Under the pieces are notes generated by a model. The model searched no databases, had not been told where the DNA came from, and saw only the letters and a list, made by a program, of their open reading frames with translations. A DNA stretch of 64,000 nt from an uncultured Helicobacter sp. (lineage in GTDB: Bacteria; Campylobacterota; Campylobacteria; Campylobacterales; Helicobacteraceae), in contig CALVBL010000005.1 of the NCBI GenBank assembly GCA_944325775.1, positions 1-64,000 on the forward strand, in the 5' to 3' direction. Made by a program: the position numbers and the translations under genes. Numbering within the stretch: the stretch's first letter is position 1; each line of letters begins with the position of its first letter. Positions 35,787-45,291 of this stretch are shown here, piece by piece.

Positions 35787-36491
35787 ATGGACTTTGGTTT
35801 TAATCCTGTGGTTTTTGGCGTATGTTGTGCGTTTGTGCTATGTGGTGTGGGCTTTGGGGTTTGGTGTATGTGCCGTTATTTGCACTTCTCATTTGTGTGG
35901 GCTGCTGCGATCTCGTCCGCGGTGAATCTCGCTTTGCTTGCTTTAGTGCTTTCCCTGCAATCTTATGAATCTGCGCCACTTGATGTATATCATATTTTTC
36001 AGATTCTGATGATCTATCTTGTGTTATCTGTGTTTTTTGTGATGGCGTATTTGGATTATGTGTATTTGGCATTGCCAGATTCTGTGCTAATGGTATTTTT
36101 TGTCCTTGGGTGTGCGTGTGTCGTGAGTATCGCTATGCCTGCTAGCTCTATTTGGGTGCATATGAGCGATGCTCTTGTGCTTATGGGTGGGGCGTTTGTC
36201 GTGCGCTTCTTTGGTGAGGTTATATCCCAAAAACCAATGCTTGGTGAGGCGGATATCATTGTGTTTGGCGGGATTGGACTTGTGTTTGGAGTGCTTTTTG
36301 CACTCTTAAGTGTGTTTGTAGCAAGCTGTTTGGCGTTGGTAGTTGCGCTTGTGAGATTTATTGTCTATCGCACACGCACGCAAGCAATCGCCTTTGTGAG
36401 CTATCTCTTTGTGGGTGTGCTTATAAGTTATGTCGGGGATTTAGGGAATCTAGCGCAGATAGCACTCTATAATGGAGCATGGAATGTTTAA
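35787..36491 (+). CDS. Prepilin peptidase-like (A24 family) membrane protein
   Basis: A 234-residue protein with six to seven helices. It has both catalytic aspartates of the type IV leader peptidase family: the first in AYLDYVYLALPDSV and the second in LGEADIIVFGGIG, where GEAD stands for the usual GxGD. The N-terminal methylase domain with its cysteine pairs is missing, so it would only cleave. Campylobacterota lack type IV pili but have type II-like DNA uptake and secretion proteins with prepilin leaders, which are possible substrates. It begins 2 nt after pcm and overlaps the next gene by 8 nt. Confidence 0.75.
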   Translation: MDFGFNPVVFGVCCAFVLCGVGFGVWCMCRYLHFSFVWAAAISSAVNLALLALVLSLQSYESAPLDVYHIFQILMIYLVLSVFFVMAYLDYVYLALPDSVLMVFFVLGCACVVSIAMPASSIWVHMSDALVLMGGAFVVRFFGEVISQKPMLGEADIIVFGGIGLVFGVLFALLSVFVASCLALVVALVRFIVYRTRTQAIAFVSYLFVGVLISYVGDLGNLAQIALYNGAWNV

Positions 36492-37536
36492 GCGATATAT
36501 GTTTTTGTCGTTTTCGCAGTTATTTTTTCCATTTTTTTTAGTGTTGTTATTTATCGCTTCAGTGGTGCTTATCATCAGTATTGCGGGGAAGACCTATGTC
36601 GTAAAAATGAGCTTTTTGGATTTATTCGCGCTGTTTGCGTATTCTCTGCCCGGTAGCGTGTTTTTTATTATCTCAATCACCTTTTTTGCCTCGCTCACGC
36701 TTGGGATCGCACGGCTCTCATATGAGTATGAGATGATGGTGTTTTTTGCGCTGGGGATTAAGCCCGTGGATATTCTCAAAACTTTTTTGCCTATCACGAT
36801 TTTGGCTACATTGATTTTACTTGTGTTTTCACTTGTGCTTGTGCCGCTTTCTAATAGCGCATCTAAAAATTTTGTCGCTAAAAAGCGTGCGGACATCGAT
36901 GTGAATCTAAAAGCCGGCGAACTGGGGCAAAAGCTCGGGGATTGGCTCGTGTATGTCGATGAAGTCAAGGAGAGAAAATATAAAAATCTCATTTTGTATT
37001 CTCAAGATAAGAATTCTGAAAGCTTCGTGGTCGCACAAGATGGCAGGACAAGAAACCAAAATGGGCTTTTTGAGCTTTTGCTAGAGCGCGGCGATGTGTA
37101 TTTCGCTCAAGACAATGAAATACGCAAGATAATCTATGATCATATGAATGTGCGCCAAATCCTTGGTGAGCCGCAACTAAGTGGATATGATCTGCTTAGC
37201 TATTGGCAGGAGGCTTTTGAATACACTATCACTTCTTTGCCACGCAAAGAGATTCCTTCAGGTGTGCGATCTAAGGAGCGCAAGATCTCACAAGCAATTT
37301 TGGTCTCAGTCTTTCCACTTGTGTCGTTGTTTTTGGCACTAAGTTTTGGGATTGCTAATCCGCGTTTTAAGTCCAATATGTCGTATTTTTATGTGATTGG
37401 TGCTACGGCATTGTATTTCGTGATGGTGTATATCGCAGCCGAGCATTTTCCATTTTTGGGCGTGGTGTGTATCCCTACTATATGGTTTTTGCTCTCGTAT
37501 CTGCTGTATGTGAGGGCTATTAAGCGTTATTATTAG
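36484..37536 (+). CDS. LptF/LptG-family LPS export permease
   Basis: A 350-residue inner-membrane permease (YjgP/YjgQ family) of the Lpt machine that extracts LPS from the inner membrane. Three N-terminal helices, a periplasmic jellyroll domain (about residues 125-260, with AGELGQKLGDWLVYVDEV) and three C-terminal helices are visible. I cannot decide between LptF and LptG. ATG 36472 is possible, but GGAG lies 6 nt before ATG 36484. lptD lies at 52 kb. Confidence 0.86.
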   Translation: MFKRYMFLSFSQLFFPFFLVLLFIASVVLIISIAGKTYVVKMSFLDLFALFAYSLPGSVFFIISITFFASLTLGIARLSYEYEMMVFFALGIKPVDILKTFLPITILATLILLVFSLVLVPLSNSASKNFVAKKRADIDVNLKAGELGQKLGDWLVYVDEVKERKYKNLILYSQDKNSESFVVAQDGRTRNQNGLFELLLERGDVYFAQDNEIRKIIYDHMNVRQILGEPQLSGYDLLSYWQEAFEYTITSLPRKEIPSGVRSKERKISQAILVSVFPLVSLFLALSFGIANPRFKSNMSYFYVIGATALYFVMVYIAAEHFPFLGVVCIPTIWFLLSYLLYVRAIKRYY

Positions 37537-37540
37537 ATCT

Positions 37541-38305
37541 ATGAGGATTTTAGCCAAGATCGCCTATGATGGCAGCGCGTTTAGCGGGTTTGCACCACAA
37601 AAGCAGCGCGGCATCATCAGTGTGGCTGGAAGGCTTAGAGAGATTTTGGGAAGCGTGGGGATAGATTCAGAGATTTTGGCTGCTGGGCGCACGGATAAGG
37701 GCGTGCATGCCACCGCACAGATGATTAGCTTTGATGTGGTGCGATGTTGGGATTTGGGGTATTTATGCGATTTGCTAAACAAAAAGAGCTATCCGCATAT
37801 TTTCTTTGCGTCTCTGCGCTATGTGAGTGAGGCGTTTCACCCACGCTTTTGTGCGGTGTGGAGATCGTATCGTTATCTTGTGAGTTTGCACACACCAAAG
37901 CCATTTATCACGCGCTATGTGAGCTATGAGCGATATGGGGATTTAGTGCGTGTGCGTGAGGCTTTAGAGATGTTTAAGGGGCGGCATAACTTCGCATTGT
38001 TTAAAAAACAAGGCACGCCTAGCAAGGATTGTGTGCGTGAGGTGCTGCAAAGCTATGCGTATAGGTATCGTGATTTACTCGTGATACACTTGCGCTCTAA
38101 TGGATTTTTGCGCTCACAGGTGCGGCTGATGTTGGGCGCGGCATTTAGCTATGGACGTGGTGAGCTCACAAGAGTGCAGTTACAAGATCAAATCGATGCG
38201 AAGATTCAATCCTACACAATGCCTCTAAGCCCTAATGGCTTGTATCTGTGTGGGGTTGGCTATCTTTGGTCGAGTGGTTTTGCTGTGGTGCCTGATCCTC
38301 GTTGA
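37541..38305 (+). CDS. truA: tRNA pseudouridine(38-40) synthase TruA
   Basis: Modifies uridines in the anticodon arm. The 254 residues contain AYDGSAFSGFAPQ, the catalytic Asp in AAGRTDKGVHA (about residue 52), WRSYRYLV and GRHNFALFKK, all family motifs. Its last 74 nt overlap the 3' end of the convergent AsmA-like gene in coding sequence. Confidence 0.94.
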   Translation: MRILAKIAYDGSAFSGFAPQKQRGIISVAGRLREILGSVGIDSEILAAGRTDKGVHATAQMISFDVVRCWDLGYLCDLLNKKSYPHIFFASLRYVSEAFHPRFCAVWRSYRYLVSLHTPKPFITRYVSYERYGDLVRVREALEMFKGRHNFALFKKQGTPSKDCVREVLQSYAYRYRDLLVIHLRSNGFLRSQVRLMLGAAFSYGRGELTRVQLQDQIDAKIQSYTMPLSPNGLYLCGVGYLWSSGFAVVPDPR

Positions 38306-41300
38306 TTTGTTTCTCCTTAATTTGCTCTTCATTAATGTTTTTTTCTTGGGATTGCTCTTGTTTTGTTGGTTCCTCGATGAGTGAATCTACGATATTATCA
38401 AGTGGTGCGAAGATTCTATGTAGCATTTTAAAGGGCGCATTAACGACATCTTCTAGGAGGCTTACTTCAGTTTTGGGGTTGTCAAGCTCGCCAGAAACGA
38501 TGATATTAGTCGTTACCTTGCCATCTTTGCCCAGTATCACATAGCCAACGATGGGGATATTTGAGAGGATATTAGAGAGTGCTTTCATCGTGCTGGCTTT
38601 GAGCAGTAGATTGATTGTGCGATCTTTTAGATTCACAATCCCATTGCCATTGATGTCAATCGCAGTGCCGATGAGATCGATAGATTCAAACCCCAGATAT
38701 TCATCATTCATAGAAAACAAAAAGCTCCCTTGCTTAATCTCATAGCCATCATTGCTGAACCCGGGTTTTTTAAACATAATAAGTGAGGGGATCGTATCGA
38801 TAAGCCCCACGATGTTTTGCACGATCGCAAAGTCTTTAAAAGTTGTGTTTTGCACGCGGATTTCGCCTTGTAAGATTCTGTCTTTGAGTGTGCCGGAGAA
38901 ATCAAAAAGCCCACCTGAAAAAAGACGCTTGGAGAGTACTTGATTGATGAAATTTGAACTGAAATTATCAAGTGTGATTTTTGTCTCACCATAGGCGATA
39001 TTGATATCTGCTATTCCATTGCCATAGGCGGCGTTAGCATTGATCTGCTTATCGCGCATAGTGATGGTCGCAGAATCTGTGGGTATGATAAAATCCCCAT
39101 ACAAAATATCCATACTATTAGATTCTAAATACAAAATATGCGGGGTGATGTCGTGCTCGCGTTCGAATTTGCGCTTTTGGGCTACAAAGGTCCTGCGCCT
39201 AGCAATCTCCTCTGGTGTATAAGTCCTGCTCTCACCCTCTTCGTGAAAGACCTCATAAAGTATAGGGATCTCGCTTTCCATCAAGTGATCGACATCGAGG
39301 TTGTAGTCGTTAAACACAAGCGATATGGTATTGCGCCGTTTTTGGAGCTTGATATTTTTATCCTTAGTATTGAGTAAGATCTCATCGGGATTGATCATGC
39401 CTTCGATTTCTAGTGTGCGAAGAACTTGGTTATTTTTATCATAGATAGGATAGTTGAGATTCTCTAGCTTAGCTTCTAGTGCGATGGTGTTTGGTTGTTG
39501 GGGCTGGCTATGGAGTGTGAGATTGCCCTTTTTGATCCCGAAGTACTGCAAGATAGGGGAGTGCGGATAGAGAGATTCTATACTAGAGAGGCTAAGGTGT
39601 AGGGCAGAATCCTGCTTGATAGCAAGCGATAGTTTGGGAATGGTGAGGCTTATGCCGTCTTTGAAGTTTCCTTGAAGTGTGATCGTGCGCAAAGGGTGGG
39701 ACTTAGCTGTGGGTTGTGAATCTGGTGATGTGCTAGAATCTAGCTGGGTGCTTGGCTGGGTAGATTCTGTATTTTGGGTTTGTTTTGGGATTTGTAAGAT
39801 ACTTGGGAGCGTTGAGGTATTTTCTTTGATGATAACCTCCACGATGCGCTTAGTCATAGGATCGCTGGTATCGATATTTTTGAGATTTGGGTATTTGAGA
39901 TGCACAGGAAAAATCTTAGAGGGGATCAGATCGACGTGATGGATTACAAACTCACCCTGCAGTGTGTGCGCAAGCGCGTCTATATCAAAGACAAGCTGTG
40001 TGGAGAGAATATCGGCATATTTGGCTTGTGGGCTTGCGATAGAGACAAGCTGCTTTTTGTCACTCTGTATATCAAGTGTGGTTTGGATATTTTGCGCAGA
40101 GATGGGCTGTCCAAATAGCGTGAGATTGGTATTTTTGCCCTTAATCGTGCCCTTGACATAGGGGTGAATCTTTTTGTGATCGGACTTGAAAGTAAGATCT
40201 AGGCTTGCCTCCAGTGGGCTTGAAGTCTGCACGGGAAGGTCAATACCAATGAGTGCGTGCAGGAGATCTAGCAGTGGCTTTTCTAGTGTGAGTTTTTGAC
40301 TACGTAGCTGGACAAACACCTCTAGCGCACGATTGATGGGGAGCTCAATCTGTAGGTTAGAATCTCCCAAATCATAGCCAGAGAAGCTCGGCGAGCTAAA
40401 ACGGATATCTAGGAGCTTATTGCTGAGATTCAAAGTCGCGCTTGGGGCGATGATGGGCGTGGTGTTTGGTGCGAGGTGGATTTGTGGATTTTGTAGATAG
40501 AGTGAGCCGCGCATACTTGAGAAGAGATTGGAGGTGAAATTTTTATTGAGTGAGGTTTTGAGCTTGAAATCTTTTAGTTGAAGAGATTCAAATTTGATCT
40601 TTTCAAAGAGCCAAGATTCTAGGGTTTTGTTGCCTAGTGGTGTGATGTAGGGCTTTAAGAATTGGATTTGATCCCATTGCGAGGAATTGAGCGTGAGTGA
40701 GATATCTTGGAAGTCTGTGCTGCCGGTGATCTGCACATATGCTGGTATGTTGGTGTCTTTGGTCAAGATCTTGGTGTGGGAGATTCTAAGAGAGTGGATA
40801 TCTAGGGCTTTTTTACTGATGTGGTATTGCATATAGCCCTCGATTTTTAGAGAAAGCTCTGGGATTGTGAGGGACTGAATCTCTAGGGCAATGTCTTTGC
40901 TACTCTGGGCAGTGCTTAGGATCGCGCTAAAGTGTGGATCAAAGATCTTGTAATCCGAGCCGTCATAAAGAAGCGTGCGCTGCGTGCCATTAGGGAAGAT
41001 GGCTTGATGGATATTGAGTGTCTGAAAATAAGAGAGTACCCAAAAGATATCCTGCACCCAACCCATCGCATTTTCTATAGAATCTTCGAGATTGTGTATG
41101 CTGTCTTGTGCTTGTTCATCGTCTGTGCTGGTAAAGAGTGTGCTTTGGGAAAGATCGATTTTTTTGATATCTACGATAAACTTATTTTCTAATTTAAGAT
41201 ACAATCCCTCGATTTTCACAAATCCAAGGGAAATATTTTGGTTGTAGATGCCTTCATTAAGGACTTTATACCCAAGGAAACAAAGGATAATACTCGTGCT

Positions 41301-41375
41301 ACAAAAAACAAAAAGACTCAGAAGAGTTTTGTATTTAGGATTTGGTTTGTTTCTGGCGCTATGCTGTGGGGTCAT
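38232..41375 (-). CDS. Large AsmA-like (YhdP/TamB-type) envelope protein
   Basis: A 1047-residue protein anchored by one N-terminal helix (TLLSLFVFCSTSIILCFLGY) with a long periplasmic part rich in beta repeats. The C-terminal AsmA-type domain is seen in KDRTINLLLKASTMKAL and VGYVILGKDGKV, followed by SGELDNPKTEVS. Proteins of this class form hydrophobic grooves that carry phospholipids to the outer membrane. The last 70 residues are Glu/Gln/Lys-rich. Its start overlaps mltG head to head by at least 80 nt, and its end overlaps truA. No strong ribosome binding site precedes ATG 41375, and no other start occurs before the helix. The position beside mltG-oor matches a large H. pylori gene. Confidence 0.78.
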   Translation of the reverse strand: MTPQHSARNKPNPKYKTLLSLFVFCSTSIILCFLGYKVLNEGIYNQNISLGFVKIEGLYLKLENKFIVDIKKIDLSQSTLFTSTDDEQAQDSIHNLEDSIENAMGWVQDIFWVLSYFQTLNIHQAIFPNGTQRTLLYDGSDYKIFDPHFSAILSTAQSSKDIALEIQSLTIPELSLKIEGYMQYHISKKALDIHSLRISHTKILTKDTNIPAYVQITGSTDFQDISLTLNSSQWDQIQFLKPYITPLGNKTLESWLFEKIKFESLQLKDFKLKTSLNKNFTSNLFSSMRGSLYLQNPQIHLAPNTTPIIAPSATLNLSNKLLDIRFSSPSFSGYDLGDSNLQIELPINRALEVFVQLRSQKLTLEKPLLDLLHALIGIDLPVQTSSPLEASLDLTFKSDHKKIHPYVKGTIKGKNTNLTLFGQPISAQNIQTTLDIQSDKKQLVSIASPQAKYADILSTQLVFDIDALAHTLQGEFVIHHVDLIPSKIFPVHLKYPNLKNIDTSDPMTKRIVEVIIKENTSTLPSILQIPKQTQNTESTQPSTQLDSSTSPDSQPTAKSHPLRTITLQGNFKDGISLTIPKLSLAIKQDSALHLSLSSIESLYPHSPILQYFGIKKGNLTLHSQPQQPNTIALEAKLENLNYPIYDKNNQVLRTLEIEGMINPDEILLNTKDKNIKLQKRRNTISLVFNDYNLDVDHLMESEIPILYEVFHEEGESRTYTPEEIARRRTFVAQKRKFEREHDITPHILYLESNSMDILYGDFIIPTDSATITMRDKQINANAAYGNGIADINIAYGETKITLDNFSSNFINQVLSKRLFSGGLFDFSGTLKDRILQGEIRVQNTTFKDFAIVQNIVGLIDTIPSLIMFKKPGFSNDGYEIKQGSFLFSMNDEYLGFESIDLIGTAIDINGNGIVNLKDRTINLLLKASTMKALSNILSNIPIVGYVILGKDGKVTTNIIVSGELDNPKTEVSLLEDVVNAPFKMLHRIFAPLDNIVDSLIEEPTKQEQSQEKNINEEQIKEKQINEDQAPQQNHSTKDSQPHTDTSH

Positions 41376-42246
41376 ACTCTATCTCACTACTCCTATCGTA
41401 ATGCCCCAAGTGATCAATGTGCCAAAGGGCTCTATAAAATCTATTATAACATATCTTAACACAATCGAGAATGTCCCACCTGAGCAATTTGGCAGATTCG
41501 ATGCGCTTGTGATGCGGTTTGTGGGGACACCACAGAGTGGGTTTGTGGATCTGGGCGTGGAGAATCCTACACGATTAGAGTTTTTTAAACGACTTAGCAC
41601 CGCTAAAGCTGCCACTAGAGAGGTTACGCTTATCCCGGGTGAGACGCTGTATTTTTTCTTGCAAGATGTGGCGCGGATGTATGGACTTGATGCTCAAAAA
41701 CTCCAAGAATCTTATGATGCATATTTCCATCTGCCAGAGGGCGTGATCGTCCCAGAGACCTACAAGCTACCCATGGGGCTTAGTGAAGACGCACTGATGA
41801 GATTACTTGCACAGATATCGTATAAATGGCATGAGGAGAGCGCTATAAAGCTAATGGGCGTATATGATAGAGATAAGTGGTTTTATTATGTCGCTATCGC
41901 CTCCATCGTGCAAAAAGAAGCAGCTAACATCGAGGAGATGCCTATCGTAGCTGCAGTGGTGTTTAATCGTCTAAAGCTTGGTATGCCTCTGCAAATGGAC
42001 GGCTCACTCAACTATGGAATCTACTCTCACCAAAAAATCACTCCAGAGCGCATACGCAACGACACTAATCCCTGTAATACTTACAAATACAAAGGTATTC
42101 CGCCCTATCCCTGCACGAGTGCTAGTCTGCAGGCTATAAAGGCGGTGTTAGAGCCAGCAGATGTGGAGTATCTATACTTCGTGCGAAATAAAAACGGCAC
42201 TCATACTTTTAGTAAAACATACCAAGAGCATAGAGATAATTTTTGA
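41248..42246 (+). CDS. mltG: Endolytic transglycosylase MltG
   Basis: Inner-membrane enzyme that cuts nascent peptidoglycan strands. One N-terminal helix (YLGFGLFLALCCGVILYL), then the LysM-like region and the catalytic YceG domain with IASIVQKEAAN (Glu), FNRLKLGMPLQMDGS, and YNTYKYKGIPP-like ending before NKNGTHTFSKTYQEH. The 332-residue form starts at ATG 41248 without a ribosome binding site; a GTG at 41296 has AAAGGA at 8 nt and still precedes the helix, so the real protein may be 316 residues. Older annotation calls this family aminodeoxychorismate lyase. Confidence 0.9.
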   Translation: MPSLRTLYPRKQRIILVLQKTKRLRRVLYLGFGLFLALCCGVILYLTTPIVMPQVINVPKGSIKSIITYLNTIENVPPEQFGRFDALVMRFVGTPQSGFVDLGVENPTRLEFFKRLSTAKAATREVTLIPGETLYFFLQDVARMYGLDAQKLQESYDAYFHLPEGVIVPETYKLPMGLSEDALMRLLAQISYKWHEESAIKLMGVYDRDKWFYYVAIASIVQKEAANIEEMPIVAAVVFNRLKLGMPLQMDGSLNYGIYSHQKITPERIRNDTNPCNTYKYKGIPPYPCTSASLQAIKAVLEPADVEYLYFVRNKNGTHTFSKTYQEHRDNF

Positions 42247-42437
42247 TAGAATTTAATAAATATTTAACTTTTTGTTTTTACACTTTGGGGTTTGCGTTTG
42301 CATGATGTGTGATTTGTTGGTAAGAGTAGATTTTATACAAAATGTAACAAATCCTTTTACTTTTATGCAAAATTACGCATTGTTTAAACGAAAAGGGATA
42401 ATATTATTAAAACAAAATCTTAGGAAAGGAAGAGGAA
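42247..42437. other. Leader region of the oor operon
   Basis: About 190 AT-rich nt. AAGGGATAATATT (42394-42406) offers a -10-like box near 42397-42402, and AGGAAAGGAAGAGG precedes the oorD start. No gene is seen. Confidence 0.4.
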
Positions 42438-42752
42438 ATGGGATTAAAACAGGCTCCAGAAAACACTCCGGTTTGGATTGATGAGACGAGGTGTAAGGCG
42501 TGCGATATTTGCGTATCGCTTTGTCCAAGTGGCACATTGGGTATGAGGAAAGATGAGCATAAGATTCTAGGTAAGGTCATCAGCGTGGCACACCCAGAGA
42601 GCTGCATAGGCTGCTATGAGTGTGAGTTGCATTGTCCGGATTTTGCGATTTTTGTCGCGAGCAAAGACGAGTTTAAATTTGCTAAACTCACACCAGAATC
42701 TAGAGAGCGCGCCCAGCGTGTCAAAGACAACAAATTTATGATTGTTGATTAA
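42438..42752 (+). CDS. oorD: 2-oxoglutarate:acceptor oxidoreductase subunit OorD
   Basis: Ferredoxin-like delta subunit, 104 residues, with two [4Fe-4S] motifs CKACDICVSLCP and CIGCYECELHCP. The OorDABC complex turns 2-oxoglutarate and CoA into succinyl-CoA, passing electrons to a low-potential acceptor; it replaces the classical dehydrogenase in Helicobacter. First gene of oorDABC. Confidence 0.95.
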   Translation: MGLKQAPENTPVWIDETRCKACDICVSLCPSGTLGMRKDEHKILGKVISVAHPESCIGCYECELHCPDFAIFVASKDEFKFAKLTPESRERAQRVKDNKFMIVD

Positions 42753-42770
42753 CTTACATAAGGAGAAAGA

Positions 42771-43895
42771 ATGCGAGAGGTCATTACAGGCGGAAATGAG
42801 TTGGTAGCGCAGGCTGCGATCGATGCAGGTTGTAGATTTTTTGGCGGGTATCCCATCACGCCTTCAAGCGATATAGCGCACGAAATGAGTGTGAATCTTC
42901 CCAGAGTCGGTGGGAAATTTATCCAAATGGAAGATGAGATCGGTGGTATCTCTGTGGCTCTTGGAGCTGCGATGAGCGGGAAAAAGGCAATGACTGCGAC
43001 TTCAGGTCCGGGTATCTCACTCAAAGCCGAGCAGGTGGGATACGGATTTATGGCAGAGATTCCGTTGGTAGTGGTTGATGTGATGCGTGGGGGACCTTCG
43101 ACAGGCTTGCCCACACGCGTTTCACAAGGTGATCTCAATCAAGTCAAAAATCCAAGTCATGGGGATTTTTGCTCCATAGCCATCGCCGTTGGGAATCTCA
43201 ACGAAGCCTATACGCAAACTATTCGTGCTTTTAATCTATCAGAAAAATATATGACCCCAGTGTTTTTGCTCCTTGATGAGACGGTAGGACATATGCATGG
43301 TAAGGCGCTTATCCCTGATCTTGATGAAGTCAAAAAAATAGTGGTCAATCGTGAGGAATTTAGTGGTGATCCTAAAGATTATAAACCCTATGGAGTGCCA
43401 CAAGGCAAGCCTGCAGTGCTCAATCCATTCTTTAAAGGTTATCGCTACCACATCACAGGACTTCATCATGGACCTACCGGATTCCCCACAGAGGATGCAG
43501 TACTCTCTCAAGAGCTTATCGATAGGCTTTTTAGCAAGATCGAAAATAATGTCGATGATATCGTGGAATATGAAGAGTATCAGCTAGATGACGCACAAGT
43601 AGCGATTATCGCGTATGGCTCGGTATCACTAGCGGCTAAAGAGGCAATCAATACATTGCGCAAAGAGGGCAAAAAAGTGGGAATGTTTAGACCTATCACA
43701 ATCTGGCCAAGCCCACAAAAACAACTCCAAGCCCTTGGCAAAAAAATCGACAAGATTCTTGTAGTCGAGCTCAATAAGGGACAATATCTCCACGAAGTCG
43801 AGCGTGTAATGCAGCGCAATGTGGAGTTTTTGGGCAAAGCAAATGGACGAAGTCTCTCACCTCAAGAAATCATCAACAAAATACAGGAGCTATAA
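42771..43895 (+). CDS. oorA: 2-oxoglutarate:acceptor oxidoreductase subunit OorA
   Basis: Alpha subunit, 374 residues, with the N-terminal pyrimidine-type domain (GCRFFGGYPITPSSDI, TATSGPGISLKAE) and a C-terminal transketolase-like domain (VAIIAYGSVSLAAKEA). AAGGAG precedes the ATG. It follows oorD by 18 nt. Confidence 0.96.
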   Translation: MREVITGGNELVAQAAIDAGCRFFGGYPITPSSDIAHEMSVNLPRVGGKFIQMEDEIGGISVALGAAMSGKKAMTATSGPGISLKAEQVGYGFMAEIPLVVVDVMRGGPSTGLPTRVSQGDLNQVKNPSHGDFCSIAIAVGNLNEAYTQTIRAFNLSEKYMTPVFLLLDETVGHMHGKALIPDLDEVKKIVVNREEFSGDPKDYKPYGVPQGKPAVLNPFFKGYRYHITGLHHGPTGFPTEDAVLSQELIDRLFSKIENNVDDIVEYEEYQLDDAQVAIIAYGSVSLAAKEAINTLRKEGKKVGMFRPITIWPSPQKQLQALGKKIDKILVVELNKGQYLHEVERVMQRNVEFLGKANGRSLSPQEIINKIQEL

Positions 43896-43896
43896 G

Positions 43897-44724
43897 ATGG
43901 CATTTAATTACGAAGAATATTTGCGAATGGACAAAATGCCCACACTTTGGTGCTGGGGCTGTGGCGATGGTGTGGTGCTCAAATCTGTCATTAGAGCGAT
44001 AGATAGTTTGGGCTGGAAAATGGATGATGTGTGTATCGTGAGCGGGATTGGCTGTAGCGGGAGATTCTCTTCATATGTGAATTGCAACACTGTGCATACC
44101 ACACATGGTAGGGCATTAGCGTATGCCACAGGGATCAAACTTGCCAATCCGGATAAAAAAGTCGTGGTGATTTCAGGCGATGGGGATTCTATGGCTATCG
44201 GGGGCAATCATACTATCCATGCATGTCGTAGAAATATCGATATCAATCTCGTGCTTATTAACAACTTCATCTATGGCTTGACAAACTCTCAAACCTCTCC
44301 TACGACACCTAAGGATTTTTGGACGGTTACTGCGCAGTATGGCAATATCGATCCAAGTTTTGATCCTTGTCAGATCGCTATGGCAGCGGGTGCTAGCTTT
44401 GTGGGTAGAGAATCTGTCATCTCTCCTAAAAAAATTGAAAAGCTCCTTGTCGAGGGCTTTAGCCACGAGGGCTTTAGTTTCTTTGATATTCATAGCAACT
44501 GCCATGTGAATCTCGGGCGCAAAAACAAAATGGGCGATGCCACAAAAATGCTCCAGTGGATAGAATCTCGTCTCGTATCCAAAAACAAATTTGACACACT
44601 AAGTGATGAGGAAAAAGTTGGCAAATTCCCCACCGGTGTGCTCAAGCACGATACAAGCCGTATAGAATACTGCAAAGCCTATGATGGCGTGATCGCCAAA
44701 GCGCAAGCGAAGGGAGGACATTAA
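43897..44724 (+). CDS. oorB: 2-oxoglutarate:acceptor oxidoreductase subunit OorB
   Basis: Beta subunit, 275 residues, which binds thiamine diphosphate: WCWGCGDG at the N-terminus, SGIGCSGR, and the Mg-ThDP motif VISGDGDSMAIGGNH with NNFIYGLTNSQ. The frame is open 78 nt upstream inside oorA; the family start MAFNYEEYL is at 43897, 1 nt after the oorA stop. Confidence 0.95.
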   Translation: MAFNYEEYLRMDKMPTLWCWGCGDGVVLKSVIRAIDSLGWKMDDVCIVSGIGCSGRFSSYVNCNTVHTTHGRALAYATGIKLANPDKKVVVISGDGDSMAIGGNHTIHACRRNIDINLVLINNFIYGLTNSQTSPTTPKDFWTVTAQYGNIDPSFDPCQIAMAAGASFVGRESVISPKKIEKLLVEGFSHEGFSFFDIHSNCHVNLGRKNKMGDATKMLQWIESRLVSKNKFDTLSDEEKVGKFPTGVLKHDTSRIEYCKAYDGVIAKAQAKGGH

Positions 44725-44725
44725 G

Positions 44726-45277
44726 ATGGAATACCAACTTCGTTTTACCGGTGTGGGCGGACAGGGCGTGCTGCTAGCGGGGGAGATTCTCGCAGAGGCT
44801 AAGATAAAAGATCACGGCTATGGTGTCAAAGCCGCTACCTACACTTCTCAAGTGCGCGGCGGACCCACAAAGGTGGATATTTTGCTCGATAGTGAGGAGA
44901 TTTTGTATCCGTATGCTAATGAGGGCGAAATCGACTTTATGCTCTCTACCGCGCAGGTGAGTTATAATACTTTCAAGGGTGGTGTCAAAGCTGGCAATAT
45001 CATCGTCGTAGAGCCAAACTTAGTAACCCCAAGCGATGAAGATAGAAAAAAATATAGAATCTATGAAATCCCCATCATTACTATCGCCAAAGAAGAAGTG
45101 GGCAATGTCGTGACGCAGTCTGTCGTAGCACTTGCAATCACAGTGACTATGACAAAATGTGTCAATAGAGATCTTGTCTTTGAAACCATGCTAGAAAAAG
45201 TTCCAGACAAAGTCAAAGATCTCAACAAAAAAGCCTTCGAACTCGGCGAAAAATACGCGCTCAAAGCCTTGGGCTAA
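44726..45277 (+). CDS. oorC: 2-oxoglutarate:acceptor oxidoreductase subunit OorC
   Basis: Gamma subunit, 183 residues, with GVGGQGVLLAGEILAEA at the N-terminus and SQVRGGPTKVDILL, the usual motifs. It starts 1 nt after oorB and closes the complex operon; the next gene follows by 14 nt. Confidence 0.95.
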   Translation: MEYQLRFTGVGGQGVLLAGEILAEAKIKDHGYGVKAATYTSQVRGGPTKVDILLDSEEILYPYANEGEIDFMLSTAQVSYNTFKGGVKAGNIIVVEPNLVTPSDEDRKKYRIYEIPIITIAKEEVGNVVTQSVVALAITVTMTKCVNRDLVFETMLEKVPDKVKDLNKKAFELGEKYALKALG

Positions 45278-45291
45278 TCCAGCGCGTTTTG

